Positions 1 through 8,356 of a stretch of 64,000 nucleotides of DNA are shown piece after piece. The notes under the pieces are model-generated. The model was not told where the DNA came from and ran no database searches. It saw only the letters and a program-made list of their open reading frames with translations. This stretch comes from AWTP1-13 sp033764875 (GTDB taxonomy: Bacteria > Pseudomonadota > Alphaproteobacteria > Rhizobiales > Hyphomicrobiaceae). The translations under genes and the position numbers were made by a program. The stretch is taken from contig JANRIO010000049.1 in assembly GCA_033764875.1 (NCBI GenBank), forward strand, positions 70,110 to 134,109, in the 5' to 3' direction. The first letter of the stretch is position 1. Every line of letters starts with the position of its first letter.

Positions 1-2327
1 TCGCTCCCGGCATCGACGACGCCGCGCAAAGTCTCGCGCGCCTTGGGACCGGCGACGGACAGCTTCGCCCACTGGTCGGAGACCGAGACCAGCTGCACGT
101 CGAGATCGGGCCAGAGCACCTGGTGGCAGAACTGCATGTGCTGGAAGACGCGCACGGCGTTGGCCGTGGTCGTAGTCACGTAGTAGCGGTCGGGTGCGAG
201 CCGCGCCGTGGTGCCATCGTCCATGACGAAGCCGTCCTCGCGCAGCATGATGCCATAGCGGGCCCGGCCGACCGGCAAGGTCGAGAACGTGTTGATGTAG
301 AGACGGTCGAGGAAGAGGCCGGCGTCGGGCCCCTGAACGTCGATCTTGCCGAGCGTGGAGACGTCGCAGAAGCCGACGCTGCGGCGAACGGTGAGCACCT
401 CGCGACCCACGGTCTCGAGCCAGTCGGTCTCGCCGGGCATGGGGTAGTACTGGGCGCGCAGCCAGGGCCCCGCCTCGACGAACACGGCGCCGCGGGATTG
501 CGCCCAGGCATGGGTGGGCGTCAGCCGCGTGGGGCGGAACTCGCGGCCGCGATGGCGGCCGGCGAGCGCGCCGATGGCGACGGGCACCGCGGGCGGGCGG
601 AAACGGGTGATGCCGACGGAGGGGACCGGCGCGCCGCGCGTCTCGGCCAGGATGCCGAGCGCCAGCACGTTGCCGGTCTTGCCCTGGTCGGTGGCCATGC
701 CGAGCGTCGTATAGCGCTTCAGGTGCTCGGCGGAGCGATAGCCCTCGCGCTCGGCGAGCAGCACGTCGCTCACCGTCACGTCGTTCTGGAGGTCGACGAA
801 GGCCTTGGCCCGGCCGCCCTTGACATGCCACAGCGCCGAGACGCCCGAAGGCTCGTCCTCGGCCGAGAAGGCGCGGGCGCCGACGGGCCTGAAGCCCAAG
901 GTCTCGCTGCCGGTCGCGCCGGCGTCCCAGCCGTCCGCCAAGCAGCGCGCCAGCGAGAGCATGCCGCGGGCCGCACCTGCCACGACCATGCCGTCGGGGG
1001 CGCCGGAGGGGGCAAAACCCACGAGGTGGGGGCACCATTCCGCGCGGGCGCCGTGATGGGAGGCGAGCGCGAAGTTGGGGTTCCAGCCACCGCTGACGGC
1101 GAGCAGGTCGGCGGCGATGCGCTGGCGGCCCGTCTGGGCCTCGAGCGCGACGCCGGCGAGGGCACGGCCGCCCAGGGCTTCGCGCACGCGGGCGTCGAGA
1201 TGCACGGTGGCGCCGCGCGGGGCCAGCGCCATGACGGCGGGCGGGACGGCGGCGCGGGCGTCGACGATGGCTGCCACCTCCATGCCGGCGCGGGCCGCCG
1301 CGGCCGCCGTGCGCCAGCCGTCGTCGGAGGAGGTGAACAGCACCAGCCTGCGGCCCGGCGCGACGGCGAAGCGGTTGAGGTAGGTGCGCACGGCGCCGGC
1401 CAGCATGACGCCCGGGCGGTCGTTGCCGGCGAAGGCCACCGGGCGCTCGATGGCCCCTGACGCAAGGATGGTGCGCCTGGCCACGATGCGCCACAGGCGC
1501 TGGCGCACGGCGAAGGCCGGCGGCACCGGCAGATGGTCCGTCACGCGCTCGAGGGCGCCATAGGTGCCGCCGTCGAAGACGCCGAACACGGCGGTGCGCG
1601 GCATGATGCGGACGCCCGCTAGGCCGGACAGCTCGCGCACGGCCTCCTCGGCCCAGACGTGCGCCGGCAGGCCGTCGATCTCCAGGTCCTCCGACAGCAG
1701 ACGACCGCCGAGGCGGGCATCCTCCTCGCACAGGATGACGCGGGCGCCGGCACGGCCGGCGGCAAGCGCGGCGGCCAGGCCCGCAGGGCCCGCCCCGACG
1801 ACGAGCACGTCGCAGAAGGCATAGGCCTGCTCGTAGTGATCCGGATCGTGACCGTCAGCGGCGCGGCCGAGGCCGGCGGCACGGCGGATGACGGGCTCGT
1901 AGAGCCGCTCCCACAAGGCCCGCGGCCACATGAAGGTCTTGTAGTAGAATCCCGCCGGCAGCAACGGCGCCAACGCTGAGTTGAGCGACAGGAGGTCGAG
2001 GCGGAGCGAGGGCCAGCGGTTCTGGCTCGCGGCCTCGAGCCCGTCGAAAAGCTCGACGGTGGTGGCCTTGGTGTTGGGCTCCCGGCGGGCTCCCTTGCGC
2101 AGCTCGACGAGGGCGTTGGGCTCCTCGGGACCTGCCGAGAGGAGGCCGCGGGGGCGGTGATACTTGAAGCTGCGGCCGAGGAGGCGCACGCCGTTGGCGA
2201 GCAGCGCAGAGGCGAGCGTGTCGCCGGCGTAGCCCGTCATCGGCCTGCCGTCGAAGGTGAAGCGCAGGGGCCTGGCGCGGTCGACGAAGCCGCCCGCGGC
2301 CAGCCGGAAGGCTTGGGAGCGCGTCAT
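1..2327 (-). CDS. mgdC: N-methylglutamate dehydrogenase subunit C, sarcosine oxidase alpha-like (partial)
   Basis: The frame is open from an ATG at 2327 to the window edge, giving about 775 N-terminal residues of a family usually near 1000. The C-terminal folate-binding (aminomethyltransferase-like) part lies outside. It belongs to the heterotetrameric sarcosine oxidase alpha family. A ferredoxin-like N-terminal fold (SFKYHRPRG at residues 53-61) is followed by a nucleotide-binding flavoprotein region. The ATG overlaps the stop of the SoxD-like gene as ATGA, so the two are translationally coupled. The family alone does not separate sarcosine oxidase from N-methylglutamate dehydrogenase; I choose the latter because mgsABC and gmaS lie in the same operon. 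The gamma subunit gene (mgdD/soxG) is expected just beyond position 1. Confidence 0.8.
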   Translation of the reverse strand, partial: MTRSQAFRLAAGGFVDRARPLRFTFDGRPMTGYAGDTLASALLANGVRLLGRSFKYHRPRGLLSAGPEEPNALVELRKGARREPNTKATTVELFDGLEAASQNRWPSLRLDLLSLNSALAPLLPAGFYYKTFMWPRALWERLYEPVIRRAAGLGRAADGHDPDHYEQAYAFCDVLVVGAGPAGLAAALAAGRAGARVILCEEDARLGGRLLSEDLEIDGLPAHVWAEEAVRELSGLAGVRIMPRTAVFGVFDGGTYGALERVTDHLPVPPAFAVRQRLWRIVARRTILASGAIERPVAFAGNDRPGVMLAGAVRTYLNRFAVAPGRRLVLFTSSDDGWRTAAAAARAGMEVAAIVDARAAVPPAVMALAPRGATVHLDARVREALGGRALAGVALEAQTGRQRIAADLLAVSGGWNPNFALASHHGARAEWCPHLVGFAPSGAPDGMVVAGAARGMLSLARCLADGWDAGATGSETLGFRPVGARAFSAEDEPSGVSALWHVKGGRAKAFVDLQNDVTVSDVLLAEREGYRSAEHLKRYTTLGMATDQGKTGNVLALGILAETRGAPVPSVGITRFRPPAVPVAIGALAGRHRGREFRPTRLTPTHAWAQSRGAVFVEAGPWLRAQYYPMPGETDWLETVGREVLTVRRSVGFCDVSTLGKIDVQGPDAGLFLDRLYINTFSTLPVGRARYGIMLREDGFVMDDGTTARLAPDRYYVTTTTANAVRVFQHMQFCHQVLWPDLDVQLVSVSDQWAKLSVAGPKARETLRGVVDAGS

Positions 2328-2608
2328 CGCAGGGCGCCCTCGCGAGGAAGATCGCGGGCGGCCTCCACCTTCTGGATGCGATGGGTGCGCGTGTCGCGCG
2401 TGACGATGAGCCAGCTCTGACAACCGGCGCCGTGATACCACAGCTCGGGATGCAGGCCCGCCGGATTGTCACGCTCGTGCAGATAGGCGACGAACCTGCC
2501 GAGCGCGCCGGGGCCAGCGGCATCCGGGCGGTCGGCGAGGCGGGCGTCGCCGAGCACCGTGAACTCGCGGCTGTCGCGGCTGCCGCAGTAGGGACACTCA
2601 ATGCGCAT
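2324..2608 (-). CDS. mgdB: N-methylglutamate dehydrogenase subunit B, sarcosine oxidase delta-like
   Basis: This 94-residue protein has the size and signature of the sarcosine oxidase delta subunit, a small zinc-binding subunit that packs against the alpha subunit of the heterotetramer. Zinc-ligand candidates are Cys5 and Cys8 (CPYCG) and the His/Cys of the later WYHGAGCQSW segment. It sits between the beta-like gene (24 bp gap) and the alpha-like gene (4-base overlap), the usual soxB-soxD-soxA order. With the upstream mgs and gmaS genes it is best read as part of N-methylglutamate dehydrogenase, which oxidises N-methylglutamate to glutamate and releases the methyl group as formaldehyde or a folate-bound C1 unit. 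Confidence 0.82.
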   Translation of the reverse strand: MRIECPYCGSRDSREFTVLGDARLADRPDAAGPGALGRFVAYLHERDNPAGLHPELWYHGAGCQSWLIVTRDTRTHRIQKVEAARDLPREGALR

Positions 2609-2632
2609 GAGGGTTCTTCTCTCCCGCGCGGC

Positions 2633-3883
2633 TCAATGCAGGTTCGGCTGGGCGCCGACGCCCTTCTCATCGGCGGGGCGGCCCGTCGCAAAGCGATCGA
2701 GGCGGAAGCCGCGGGCGGTACCGTGCGGCTCGCCGGTGGCGATGAGATGGGCAAAGCACCAGCCGGAGGCGGGCGTCGCCTTGAAGCCCCCGTAGTTCCA
2801 GCCGGTGTTGAGGTAGAGACCGCGCACGGGCGTCGTGTCGATGATGGGCGAGCCGTCCATCGACATGTCCACGACGCCGCCCCAGGTGCGCAGGACGCGG
2901 ACGCGGCCGATGCGGGGCATCAGCGCCATGCCGGCCTCGCACACGTCCTCGATGACGGGCAGGCCGCCGCGCTGGGCGTAGGAGTTGAAGCCGTCGATGT
3001 CGCCGCCGAAGACGAGGCCGCCCTTGTCGGACTGGGAGATGTAGAAGTGTCCGGCGCCGAAGGTCACGACCGTGTCGATGAAGGGCTTGATGCCCTCCGA
3101 GACGAAGGCCTGCAGCACATGGCTCTCGATGGGCAGGCGGAGCCCCGCGGAGGTGGCGACGAGGGAGGTGCTGCCGGCAAGCGCCAGGGCGACCCTGTCG
3201 GCGCCGATGAACCCGCGCGTGGTCTCGACGCCCTCGACGCGGCCATTCCTGCTGCGGATCGCCGTCACCTCGCAGTTCTGGATGATGTCGACGCCCCGGC
3301 TGTCGGCGGCGCGCGCGTAGCCCCACACGACCGCATCGTGGCGCGCCGTGCCGCCGCGCCGCTGCAGCAGGCCGCCCTGAATCGGAAAGCGCTCGTTGTC
3401 GAAATCGAGGAAGGGGAGCATGCGGCGCACCGCGTGCCGATCGATCAGCTCCGCATCGACGCCGTGGAGGCGCATGGCATTGCCGCGACGGGCGTAGGCG
3501 TCGCGCTGGGCGTCGGAGTGATACAGGTTGAGAACGCCGCGCTGGCTGACCATGGTGTTGAAGTTGAGGTCCTGCTCCAGACCCTCCCACAGCTTCATCG
3601 ACCACTCGTAGAACGGCACGTTCTCGGGGAGGAGGTAGTTGGAGCGGATGATGGTGGTGTTGCGGCCGGCGTTGCCCGATCCGATCCAGGACTTCTCGAG
3701 CACGGCGACGCGGGTGATGCCGTGCACCTTGGCCAGATAGTGAGCGGTCGCCAGCCCATGGCCGCCGCCGCCGCAGATCACGACGTCGTAGTAGGGCTTG
3801 GGCGCGGGATCGCGCCAGGCCGGCTGCCAGCGCGTGTGGCCCGACAGCGCGTTCCAGGCCAGGGAGAGGGCGGAGTATCTCAT
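2633..3883 (-). CDS. mgdA: N-methylglutamate dehydrogenase subunit A, sarcosine oxidase beta-like flavoprotein
   Basis: A 416-residue FAD-dependent oxidoreductase of the sarcosine oxidase beta family. A Rossmann dinucleotide motif GGGGHG lies at residues 38-43, followed by the family block around SGNAGRNTTIIRSNYL and the C-terminal TGWNYGGFKATPASG. The ATG at 3883 is the first one in frame that gives the usual length; upstream codons in this frame overlap gmaS. In the heterotetramer this subunit carries flavin and oxidises the secondary amine. It lies 32 bp downstream of gmaS on the same strand, which fits one transcript. N-methylglutamate is the inferred substrate from operon content; sarcosine is the alternative. 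Confidence 0.85.
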   Translation of the reverse strand: MRYSALSLAWNALSGHTRWQPAWRDPAPKPYYDVVICGGGGHGLATAHYLAKVHGITRVAVLEKSWIGSGNAGRNTTIIRSNYLLPENVPFYEWSMKLWEGLEQDLNFNTMVSQRGVLNLYHSDAQRDAYARRGNAMRLHGVDAELIDRHAVRRMLPFLDFDNERFPIQGGLLQRRGGTARHDAVVWGYARAADSRGVDIIQNCEVTAIRSRNGRVEGVETTRGFIGADRVALALAGSTSLVATSAGLRLPIESHVLQAFVSEGIKPFIDTVVTFGAGHFYISQSDKGGLVFGGDIDGFNSYAQRGGLPVIEDVCEAGMALMPRIGRVRVLRTWGGVVDMSMDGSPIIDTTPVRGLYLNTGWNYGGFKATPASGWCFAHLIATGEPHGTARGFRLDRFATGRPADEKGVGAQPNLH

Positions 3884-3915
3884 CGCTTCTCGGGCGGGCG
3901 CCCTCTTGTGGTCTT

Positions 3916-5220
3916 CTAGCAGTCGAGCGTCGTCTGCCGCTCCCAGTCCGTCAACTGCGACGCGTAGGCGTTCCAGTCGGCGTGCTTGAGCTTCAAATAC
4001 GCGGATACGACGCCGCGGCCAAGGCCCTCTGCGAGCACCTGCGAATTCTCGAGCGCGCGCAGCGCGTCGAGCAGGTTGAGGGGCAGCTTGCGCGCGCCCG
4101 CGACGGTGTGGCCGTCCGTGTACATGTTGATGTCGAGGCGCGGGCCCGGATCGCGCCGGGCCGCGAGCCCATCGAGGATGGCGACGAGCAGACCCGCCTG
4201 CAGCAGGTAGGGATTGGCGGCCCCGTCCGCGAGGCGCAGCTCGAAGCGGCCGGCGTCGGGGATGCGGATCATGTGCGTACGGTTGTTGCCGCCGAAGGTC
4301 ACGGTGTTGGGAGACCAGGTGGCGCCGGAGGCGGTCACGGGCGCGTTGATGCGCTTGTAGGAGTTGACGGTGGGGTTGGTGATGGCGGCGAGCCCCTCGG
4401 CCGAATGCATCAGGCCGCCGATGGCGCGGTAGGCGGTCTCGGAGAGACCCATGGCGTCGCCCTCGCCCGCGAACACGTTCTTGCCCGTCGCGGTCGACCA
4501 GAGCGAGGCGTGCACGTGGCAGCCGCTGCCGGTGAGGGAGAGGAAAGGCTTGGGCATGAAGGTGGCCCGCAGCCCGTGCTTCTCGGCGATCGACTTGACC
4601 ATGTACTTGAAGAAGGCGTGGCGGTCGGCCGTGACGAGGCTCGTCGCGTACTCCCAGTTCATCTCGAACTGGCCGTTGGCGTCCTCGTGGTCGTTCTGGT
4701 AGGGGCCCCAGCCCAGCGCGATCATGCTGTCGCAGATCTCGGCGATGACGTCGTAGCGGCGCATCAGCGCCTGCTGGTCGTAGCAGGGCTTGGACTGGCG
4801 GTCGGCGCCGTCGGAGATGGCGGTGCCGTCGGGGCTGATCAGGAAGAACTCGCACTCGACGCCGGTCTTGAGCTCGTAGCCCTGGGCGGCCGCCGCGGCG
4901 ACGGCCTTCTTCAGGACCTGGCGCGGGTTCTGGGCGACGGGAGCGCCGGCCATGAACAGGTCGCCCGTGATCCAGGCCACCTCCTTCCGCCAGGGAAGCT
5001 GCATCAGGCTGTCGGCGTCGGGGATCACCAGCACGTCGGGGTCGGCCGGCGTCATGTCGAGCCAGGCGGCGAAGCCCGCGAAGCCGGCGCCGGCGGCGGC
5101 CACCGCGTCGATCGCGGTGGCCGGCACGAGCTTGGCCCGCATGACGCCGAACAGGTCGACGAAGGAGATCAGGAAATACTTGATGCCACGCTCGGACGCG
5201 ATCTTGCTCAGCTGCGTCAT
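3916..5220 (-). CDS. gmaS: Gamma-glutamylmethylamide synthetase (glutamine synthetase-like)
   Basis: A 434-residue protein of the glutamine synthetase superfamily, GlnT/GmaS branch. Catalytic-fold motifs are visible: GVECEFFL, NGQFEMNW, SGCHVHASLW (metal and substrate region), NSYKRINAP and the arginine-rich NNRTHMIRIPDAGRFELR stretch. GmaS joins methylamine to glutamate with ATP, giving gamma-glutamylmethylamide, the entry step of the indirect methylamine pathway. It lies between mgsC (37 bp upstream) and mgdA (32 bp downstream), the expected neighbours. The ATG at 5220 gives a normal start; an ATG further upstream would overlap mgsC. Alternative: a type III-like glutamine synthetase GlnT, which in rhizobia also sits beside glxBCD-type genes. 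Confidence 0.85.
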   Translation of the reverse strand: MTQLSKIASERGIKYFLISFVDLFGVMRAKLVPATAIDAVAAAGAGFAGFAAWLDMTPADPDVLVIPDADSLMQLPWRKEVAWITGDLFMAGAPVAQNPRQVLKKAVAAAAAQGYELKTGVECEFFLISPDGTAISDGADRQSKPCYDQQALMRRYDVIAEICDSMIALGWGPYQNDHEDANGQFEMNWEYATSLVTADRHAFFKYMVKSIAEKHGLRATFMPKPFLSLTGSGCHVHASLWSTATGKNVFAGEGDAMGLSETAYRAIGGLMHSAEGLAAITNPTVNSYKRINAPVTASGATWSPNTVTFGGNNRTHMIRIPDAGRFELRLADGAANPYLLQAGLLVAILDGLAARRDPGPRLDINMYTDGHTVAGARKLPLNLLDALRALENSQVLAEGLGRGVVSAYLKLKHADWNAYASQLTDWERQTTLDC

Positions 5221-5257
5221 ACGCTCCCCCTGTTGCAACAACGGCTCGGCCCGCTCC

Positions 5258-6598
5258 CTACCATCCGCGCTCGCCCTTGCCGGGGATCCAGCCGGTTCCG
5301 GCAAGAGGGACCTGCGCCATGGCGGCCGCCTCGACGGTGAGCGCCACCAGATCCTCAGGCTCGAGATTATGGACATGGCTCTTGCCGCAGGCTCGCGCGA
5401 TGGTCTGACATTCGAGGGTGAGCACCGAGAGGTAGTTGGCGAGGCGCCGGCCGGCGGCGACGGGATCGAGCCTTCTGGTCAGCTCGGGGTCCTGCGTGGT
5501 GATGCCGGCGGGGTCGCGCCCCTCGTGCCAGTCGTCGTAGGCGCCGGGCTCGGTGCCGAGCCTGGCGTAGTCGGCGGCGAGCCGCGGATGATTGTCGCCG
5601 AGCGCGATCAGCGCTGCCGTGCCGATCGACACCGCATCGGCGCCGAGCGCCAGGCACTTGGCCACGTCGGCGCCGTTGCGCACGCCGCCCGAGACGATGA
5701 GCTGCACCTTGCGATGCATTCCCAGATCCTGCAGCGCCTGCACGGCCGGGCGGATGGCCGCCAGGATCGGCAGGCCGACGTGCTCGATGAACACCTCCTG
5801 CGTCGCCGCCGTGCCGCCCTGCATGCCGTCGAGCACGACGACGTCGGCGCCGGCCTTCACGGCGAGCGCGGTGTCGTAGTAGGGGCGCGCGGCGCCGACC
5901 TTGACGTAGACCGGCTTCTCCCAGTCGGTGATCTCGCGCAGCTCGATGATCTTGATCTCGAGGTCGTCGGGGCCGGTCCAGTCCGGATGGCGGCAGGCGG
6001 AGCGCTGGTCGATGCCCTCGGGCAGCGTGCGCATGCGGGCAACGCGCTCGGAGATCTTCTGGCCGAGCAGCATGCCGCCGCCGCCGGGCTTGGCGCCCTG
6101 GCCGATGACGATCTCGATGGCATCGGCGCGACGCAGCTGGTCGGGGTCCATGCCGTAGCGGGAGGGCAGCACCTGGTAGACGAGCAGGCTCGAGGCCGCC
6201 CGCTCCTCCTCCGTCATGCCGCCGTCGCCCGTGGTGGTGGAGGTGCCCATCAGCGAGGCGCCGCGGCCCAGCGCCTCCTTGGCGGGCGCCGACAGCGAGC
6301 CGAAGCTCATGCCGGCGATGGTGACCGGGATCTTGAGGGTGATCGGCTTCTTGGCGAAGCGCGTGCCGAGGGTGACGGAGGTATCGCACCTCTCCCGGTA
6401 GCCCTCGAGCGGGTAGCGGCTGATGGAGGCGCCGAGGAAGAGCAGGTCGTCGAAGTGCGGGACCTTGCGCTTGGCGCCGAAGCCGCGGATGTCGTAGATG
6501 CCGGTCGCCGCCGCACGGTGGATCTCGGCGATGGCATGCGCATCGAAGGTCGCGGAGTGCCGCGGCGGCGTGTGAATCCAGCGCTCGTCGCCCGTCAT
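5258..6598 (-). CDS. mgsC: N-methylglutamate synthase subunit C (FMN glutamate synthase domain)
   Basis: 446 residues homologous to the FMN/iron-sulfur synthase domain of glutamate synthase (GlxD type), here as a free-standing subunit. Recognisable blocks are GMSFGSLSAPAKEALGRG, IGQGAKPGGGG, the TIM-barrel segment DVVVLDGMQGGTAAT and SGGVRNGADVAKCLALGADAV. In N-methylglutamate synthase the subunits A, B and C together move the methylamino group from gamma-glutamylmethylamide, or methylamine directly, to form N-methylglutamate. The ATG at 6598 overlaps the stop of mgsB (ATGA), and gmaS follows 37 bp downstream. A general glutamate synthase-like role is the alternative, but no partner GltB/GltD is present here. 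Confidence 0.85.
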   Translation of the reverse strand: MTGDERWIHTPPRHSATFDAHAIAEIHRAAATGIYDIRGFGAKRKVPHFDDLLFLGASISRYPLEGYRERCDTSVTLGTRFAKKPITLKIPVTIAGMSFGSLSAPAKEALGRGASLMGTSTTTGDGGMTEEERAASSLLVYQVLPSRYGMDPDQLRRADAIEIVIGQGAKPGGGGMLLGQKISERVARMRTLPEGIDQRSACRHPDWTGPDDLEIKIIELREITDWEKPVYVKVGAARPYYDTALAVKAGADVVVLDGMQGGTAATQEVFIEHVGLPILAAIRPAVQALQDLGMHRKVQLIVSGGVRNGADVAKCLALGADAVSIGTAALIALGDNHPRLAADYARLGTEPGAYDDWHEGRDPAGITTQDPELTRRLDPVAAGRRLANYLSVLTLECQTIARACGKSHVHNLEPEDLVALTVEAAAMAQVPLAGTGWIPGKGERGW

Positions 6599-7284
6599 CA
6601 GTAGGCTCCGATGTTGTCGATATGGAAGTTGTAGAGCCGGCGCGCCGAGCCGTAGCGGCGGAACTCGGACGGGGCGACGTCCGTGACCCCCGCGGCATCG
6701 AGGATGCGGCGCAGGTCGGCCAGGTGCTCGGGCCGCAGCTCCTTCTCGACGCAGTCGGTGCCGAGGCTCTTCACCGCGCCGCGCACGTAGAGGCGGGCCT
6801 CGTAGATGCTGTCGCCCAGATGCTCGCCGGCGTCGCCCAGCACGACGAGGTTGCCGGCCTGGGCCATGAACGCCGACATGTGGCCGACGCTGCCCCTCAC
6901 CACGATGTCGAGCCCGCGCAGCGAGATGCCGCAGCGGGCGGACGCATTGCCGTCGATGACGAGCAGGCCGCCGCAGGCGGTGGCGCCGGCAGCCGAGGAG
7001 GCGTCGCCCTTCACGTGCACGAGGCCGGACATCATGTTCTCGGCGACGCCTTGGCCGGCGCTGCCGTTGACGATCACGGTCGCCTGCTTGTTCATGCCGG
7101 CGCAGTAGTAGCCGACGCTGCCCTCGATCTCGACGGTGACGGGGACGTCGAGGCCGACGGCGAGAGCATGGCGCCCGCGCGGATTGAGGACGCGCCAATG
7201 CCGGTCGTTGCTGTCGGGGGAGAGCCGATGCAGCGCCCCGTTGAGGTCGCGCAGGGAGGCCGTGGCCAGGTCGACCGTCGCCAT
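6598..7284 (-). CDS. mgsB: N-methylglutamate synthase subunit B (GXGXG domain)
   Basis: 228 residues made largely of the right-handed beta-helix GXGXG domain found at the C-terminus of glutamate synthase large subunits. Regular glycine-spaced turns run from about residue 55 to 180 (GSVGYYCAGMNK, GSAGQGVAENMMSG, GSVGHMSAFMAQAGN, GDAGEHLGDSIY). It is a structural partner of the amidotransferase (mgsA) and synthase (mgsC) subunits, equivalent to GlxC. Both ends overlap neighbours by four bases (ATGA), giving tight translational coupling and presumably fixed stoichiometry. The separation of three glutamate synthase domains into three genes is typical of the mgs/glx loci. Confidence 0.85.
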   Translation of the reverse strand: MATVDLATASLRDLNGALHRLSPDSNDRHWRVLNPRGRHALAVGLDVPVTVEIEGSVGYYCAGMNKQATVIVNGSAGQGVAENMMSGLVHVKGDASSAAGATACGGLLVIDGNASARCGISLRGLDIVVRGSVGHMSAFMAQAGNLVVLGDAGEHLGDSIYEARLYVRGAVKSLGTDCVEKELRPEHLADLRRILDAAGVTDVAPSEFRRYGSARRLYNFHIDNIGAY

Positions 7285-8180
7285 CAGCGGCGCTCCCACA
7301 GATAGACGGTGGCGGGCTCGGGCTCCCAGACGCGGGCGGCGTCGATGCCGGGCAGGTCGACGAGGGCACGATACTCGGTGCCGAAGGCGACCCAGCGGTC
7401 GGTCTCGGCCATGACGGCCGGCTTGCAGGCGATGGGGTCGCGAAGCACGCCGAAGCCGGTATCGGTGCCGACGACGAAGGTGAAGAAGCCGTCGAGGTCG
7501 GTGAGGGTGGAGGCCAGCGCCTGGCGCAGGCCGACGCCTTGGCCGAGCTTGTAGGTGAGATAGCCGGCGGCGACCTCGGTGTCGTTCTCCGTCTCGAAGG
7601 TGAGCCCCTCGCGGACGAGCTCGCGGCGCAGGGCGTTGTGGTTCGACAGGGAGCCGTTGTGCACGAGGCACTGGTCGGGACCAGTGGTGAAGGGATGCGC
7701 GCCGTTGGTGGTGACGGCCGACTCGGTCGCCATGCGCGTGTGGCCGATGGCGTGCGTGCCGTGCATGCGCGAGAGCGCAAAGCGCTCGGCCACGGCGTCG
7801 GGCCGGCCGACCTCCTTGTAGATCTCCATGCGGCGGCCGCTGCCGACGATGGCGACATCGGGCGCGATCTCGGCCAGCGCCGCGCGGGCGGCGGCCTCCT
7901 TCTCCGCGGGCAGGCTCAGCACGGCATGGGTGTCGTGCAGCGCCGTCTCGATGCGCACGCCAAGCGCCGTGCCGAGAGCGGCCGCCAGGGCCTCGAGGTC
8001 GGTGCCGGCTGCCGCGCGGAGGGTGAGCTTGATGCTGCCCGGGACCTCGCGGCCGTAGACGGCAAAGCCGGCCGAATCCGGCCCGCGCTCGCACATGGTG
8101 ACGAGCATGCCCTCGAGCATCTCACCCAGCCCGCTCTCGAGCTTCGCGTCCTTCAGGAAGAGACCGACGATCCCGCACAT
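7284..8180 (-). CDS. mgsA: N-methylglutamate synthase subunit A (class II glutamine amidotransferase)
   Basis: 298 residues beginning Met-Cys-Gly-Ile-Val-Gly. Removal of Met exposes Cys2 as the N-terminal nucleophile of a class II amidotransferase. Further family blocks are CERGPDSAGFAVYG, THAIGHTRMATESAVTTNGAHPF and VHNGSLSNHNALR. I reject an upstream in-frame start near 8324 because it would bury the catalytic Cys; a GGAG stands about nine bases before the chosen ATG. This is the first gene of the mgsABC-gmaS-mgdABC operon, homologous to GlxB, and supplies the glutamine/gamma-glutamylamide-handling domain. Control probably comes from the divergent XRE-cupin regulator. Confidence 0.85.
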   Translation of the reverse strand: MCGIVGLFLKDAKLESGLGEMLEGMLVTMCERGPDSAGFAVYGREVPGSIKLTLRAAAGTDLEALAAALGTALGVRIETALHDTHAVLSLPAEKEAAARAALAEIAPDVAIVGSGRRMEIYKEVGRPDAVAERFALSRMHGTHAIGHTRMATESAVTTNGAHPFTTGPDQCLVHNGSLSNHNALRRELVREGLTFETENDTEVAAGYLTYKLGQGVGLRQALASTLTDLDGFFTFVVGTDTGFGVLRDPIACKPAVMAETDRWVAFGTEYRALVDLPGIDAARVWEPEPATVYLWERR

Positions 8181-8289
8181 CCCCTTGCTCCGCCTCCGAC
8201 GCTTGCTTTTGGCAATATGCCCATGGTGCCCAAGCCACGGCGGCGACCCTGCCACCCGGGCCGAAGCCATGTCAACCGTGGCGAACAAT

Positions 8290-8308
8290 TGTTTCTTGAC
8301 AAGAAACA
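8290..8308. promoter_or_regulatory. Perfect inverted repeat, candidate operator for XRE-cupin regulator
   Basis: TGTTTCTTGACAAGAAACA has two 9-base arms around a single central A. It lies in the 176-bp space between divergent mgsA and the XRE-cupin gene, about 49 bp from the regulator start and 110 bp from mgsA. It includes a TTGACA hexamer. It is AT-rich in a GC-rich setting. Position and symmetry suggest the binding site of the adjacent dimeric regulator; this is inference. Confidence 0.55.
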
Positions 8309-8356
8309 TGGCCAGGGCGTGCATCTAGCGCCCGTGACACAGCGAAGAGCGAAGCG

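Noticed and set aside
123..1460. 445-residue plus-strand open frame
   Set aside because: It is an antisense shadow of the SoxA-like gene, with Gly/Arg/Ala-rich low-complexity translation and no ribosome site.
2633..4855. Long minus-strand open frame that looks like a glutamine-synthetase/SoxB fusion
   Set aside because: The part above 3883 is the wrong frame of gmaS (its real frame is 3916-5220 and shows all family motifs); SoxB begins at 3883.
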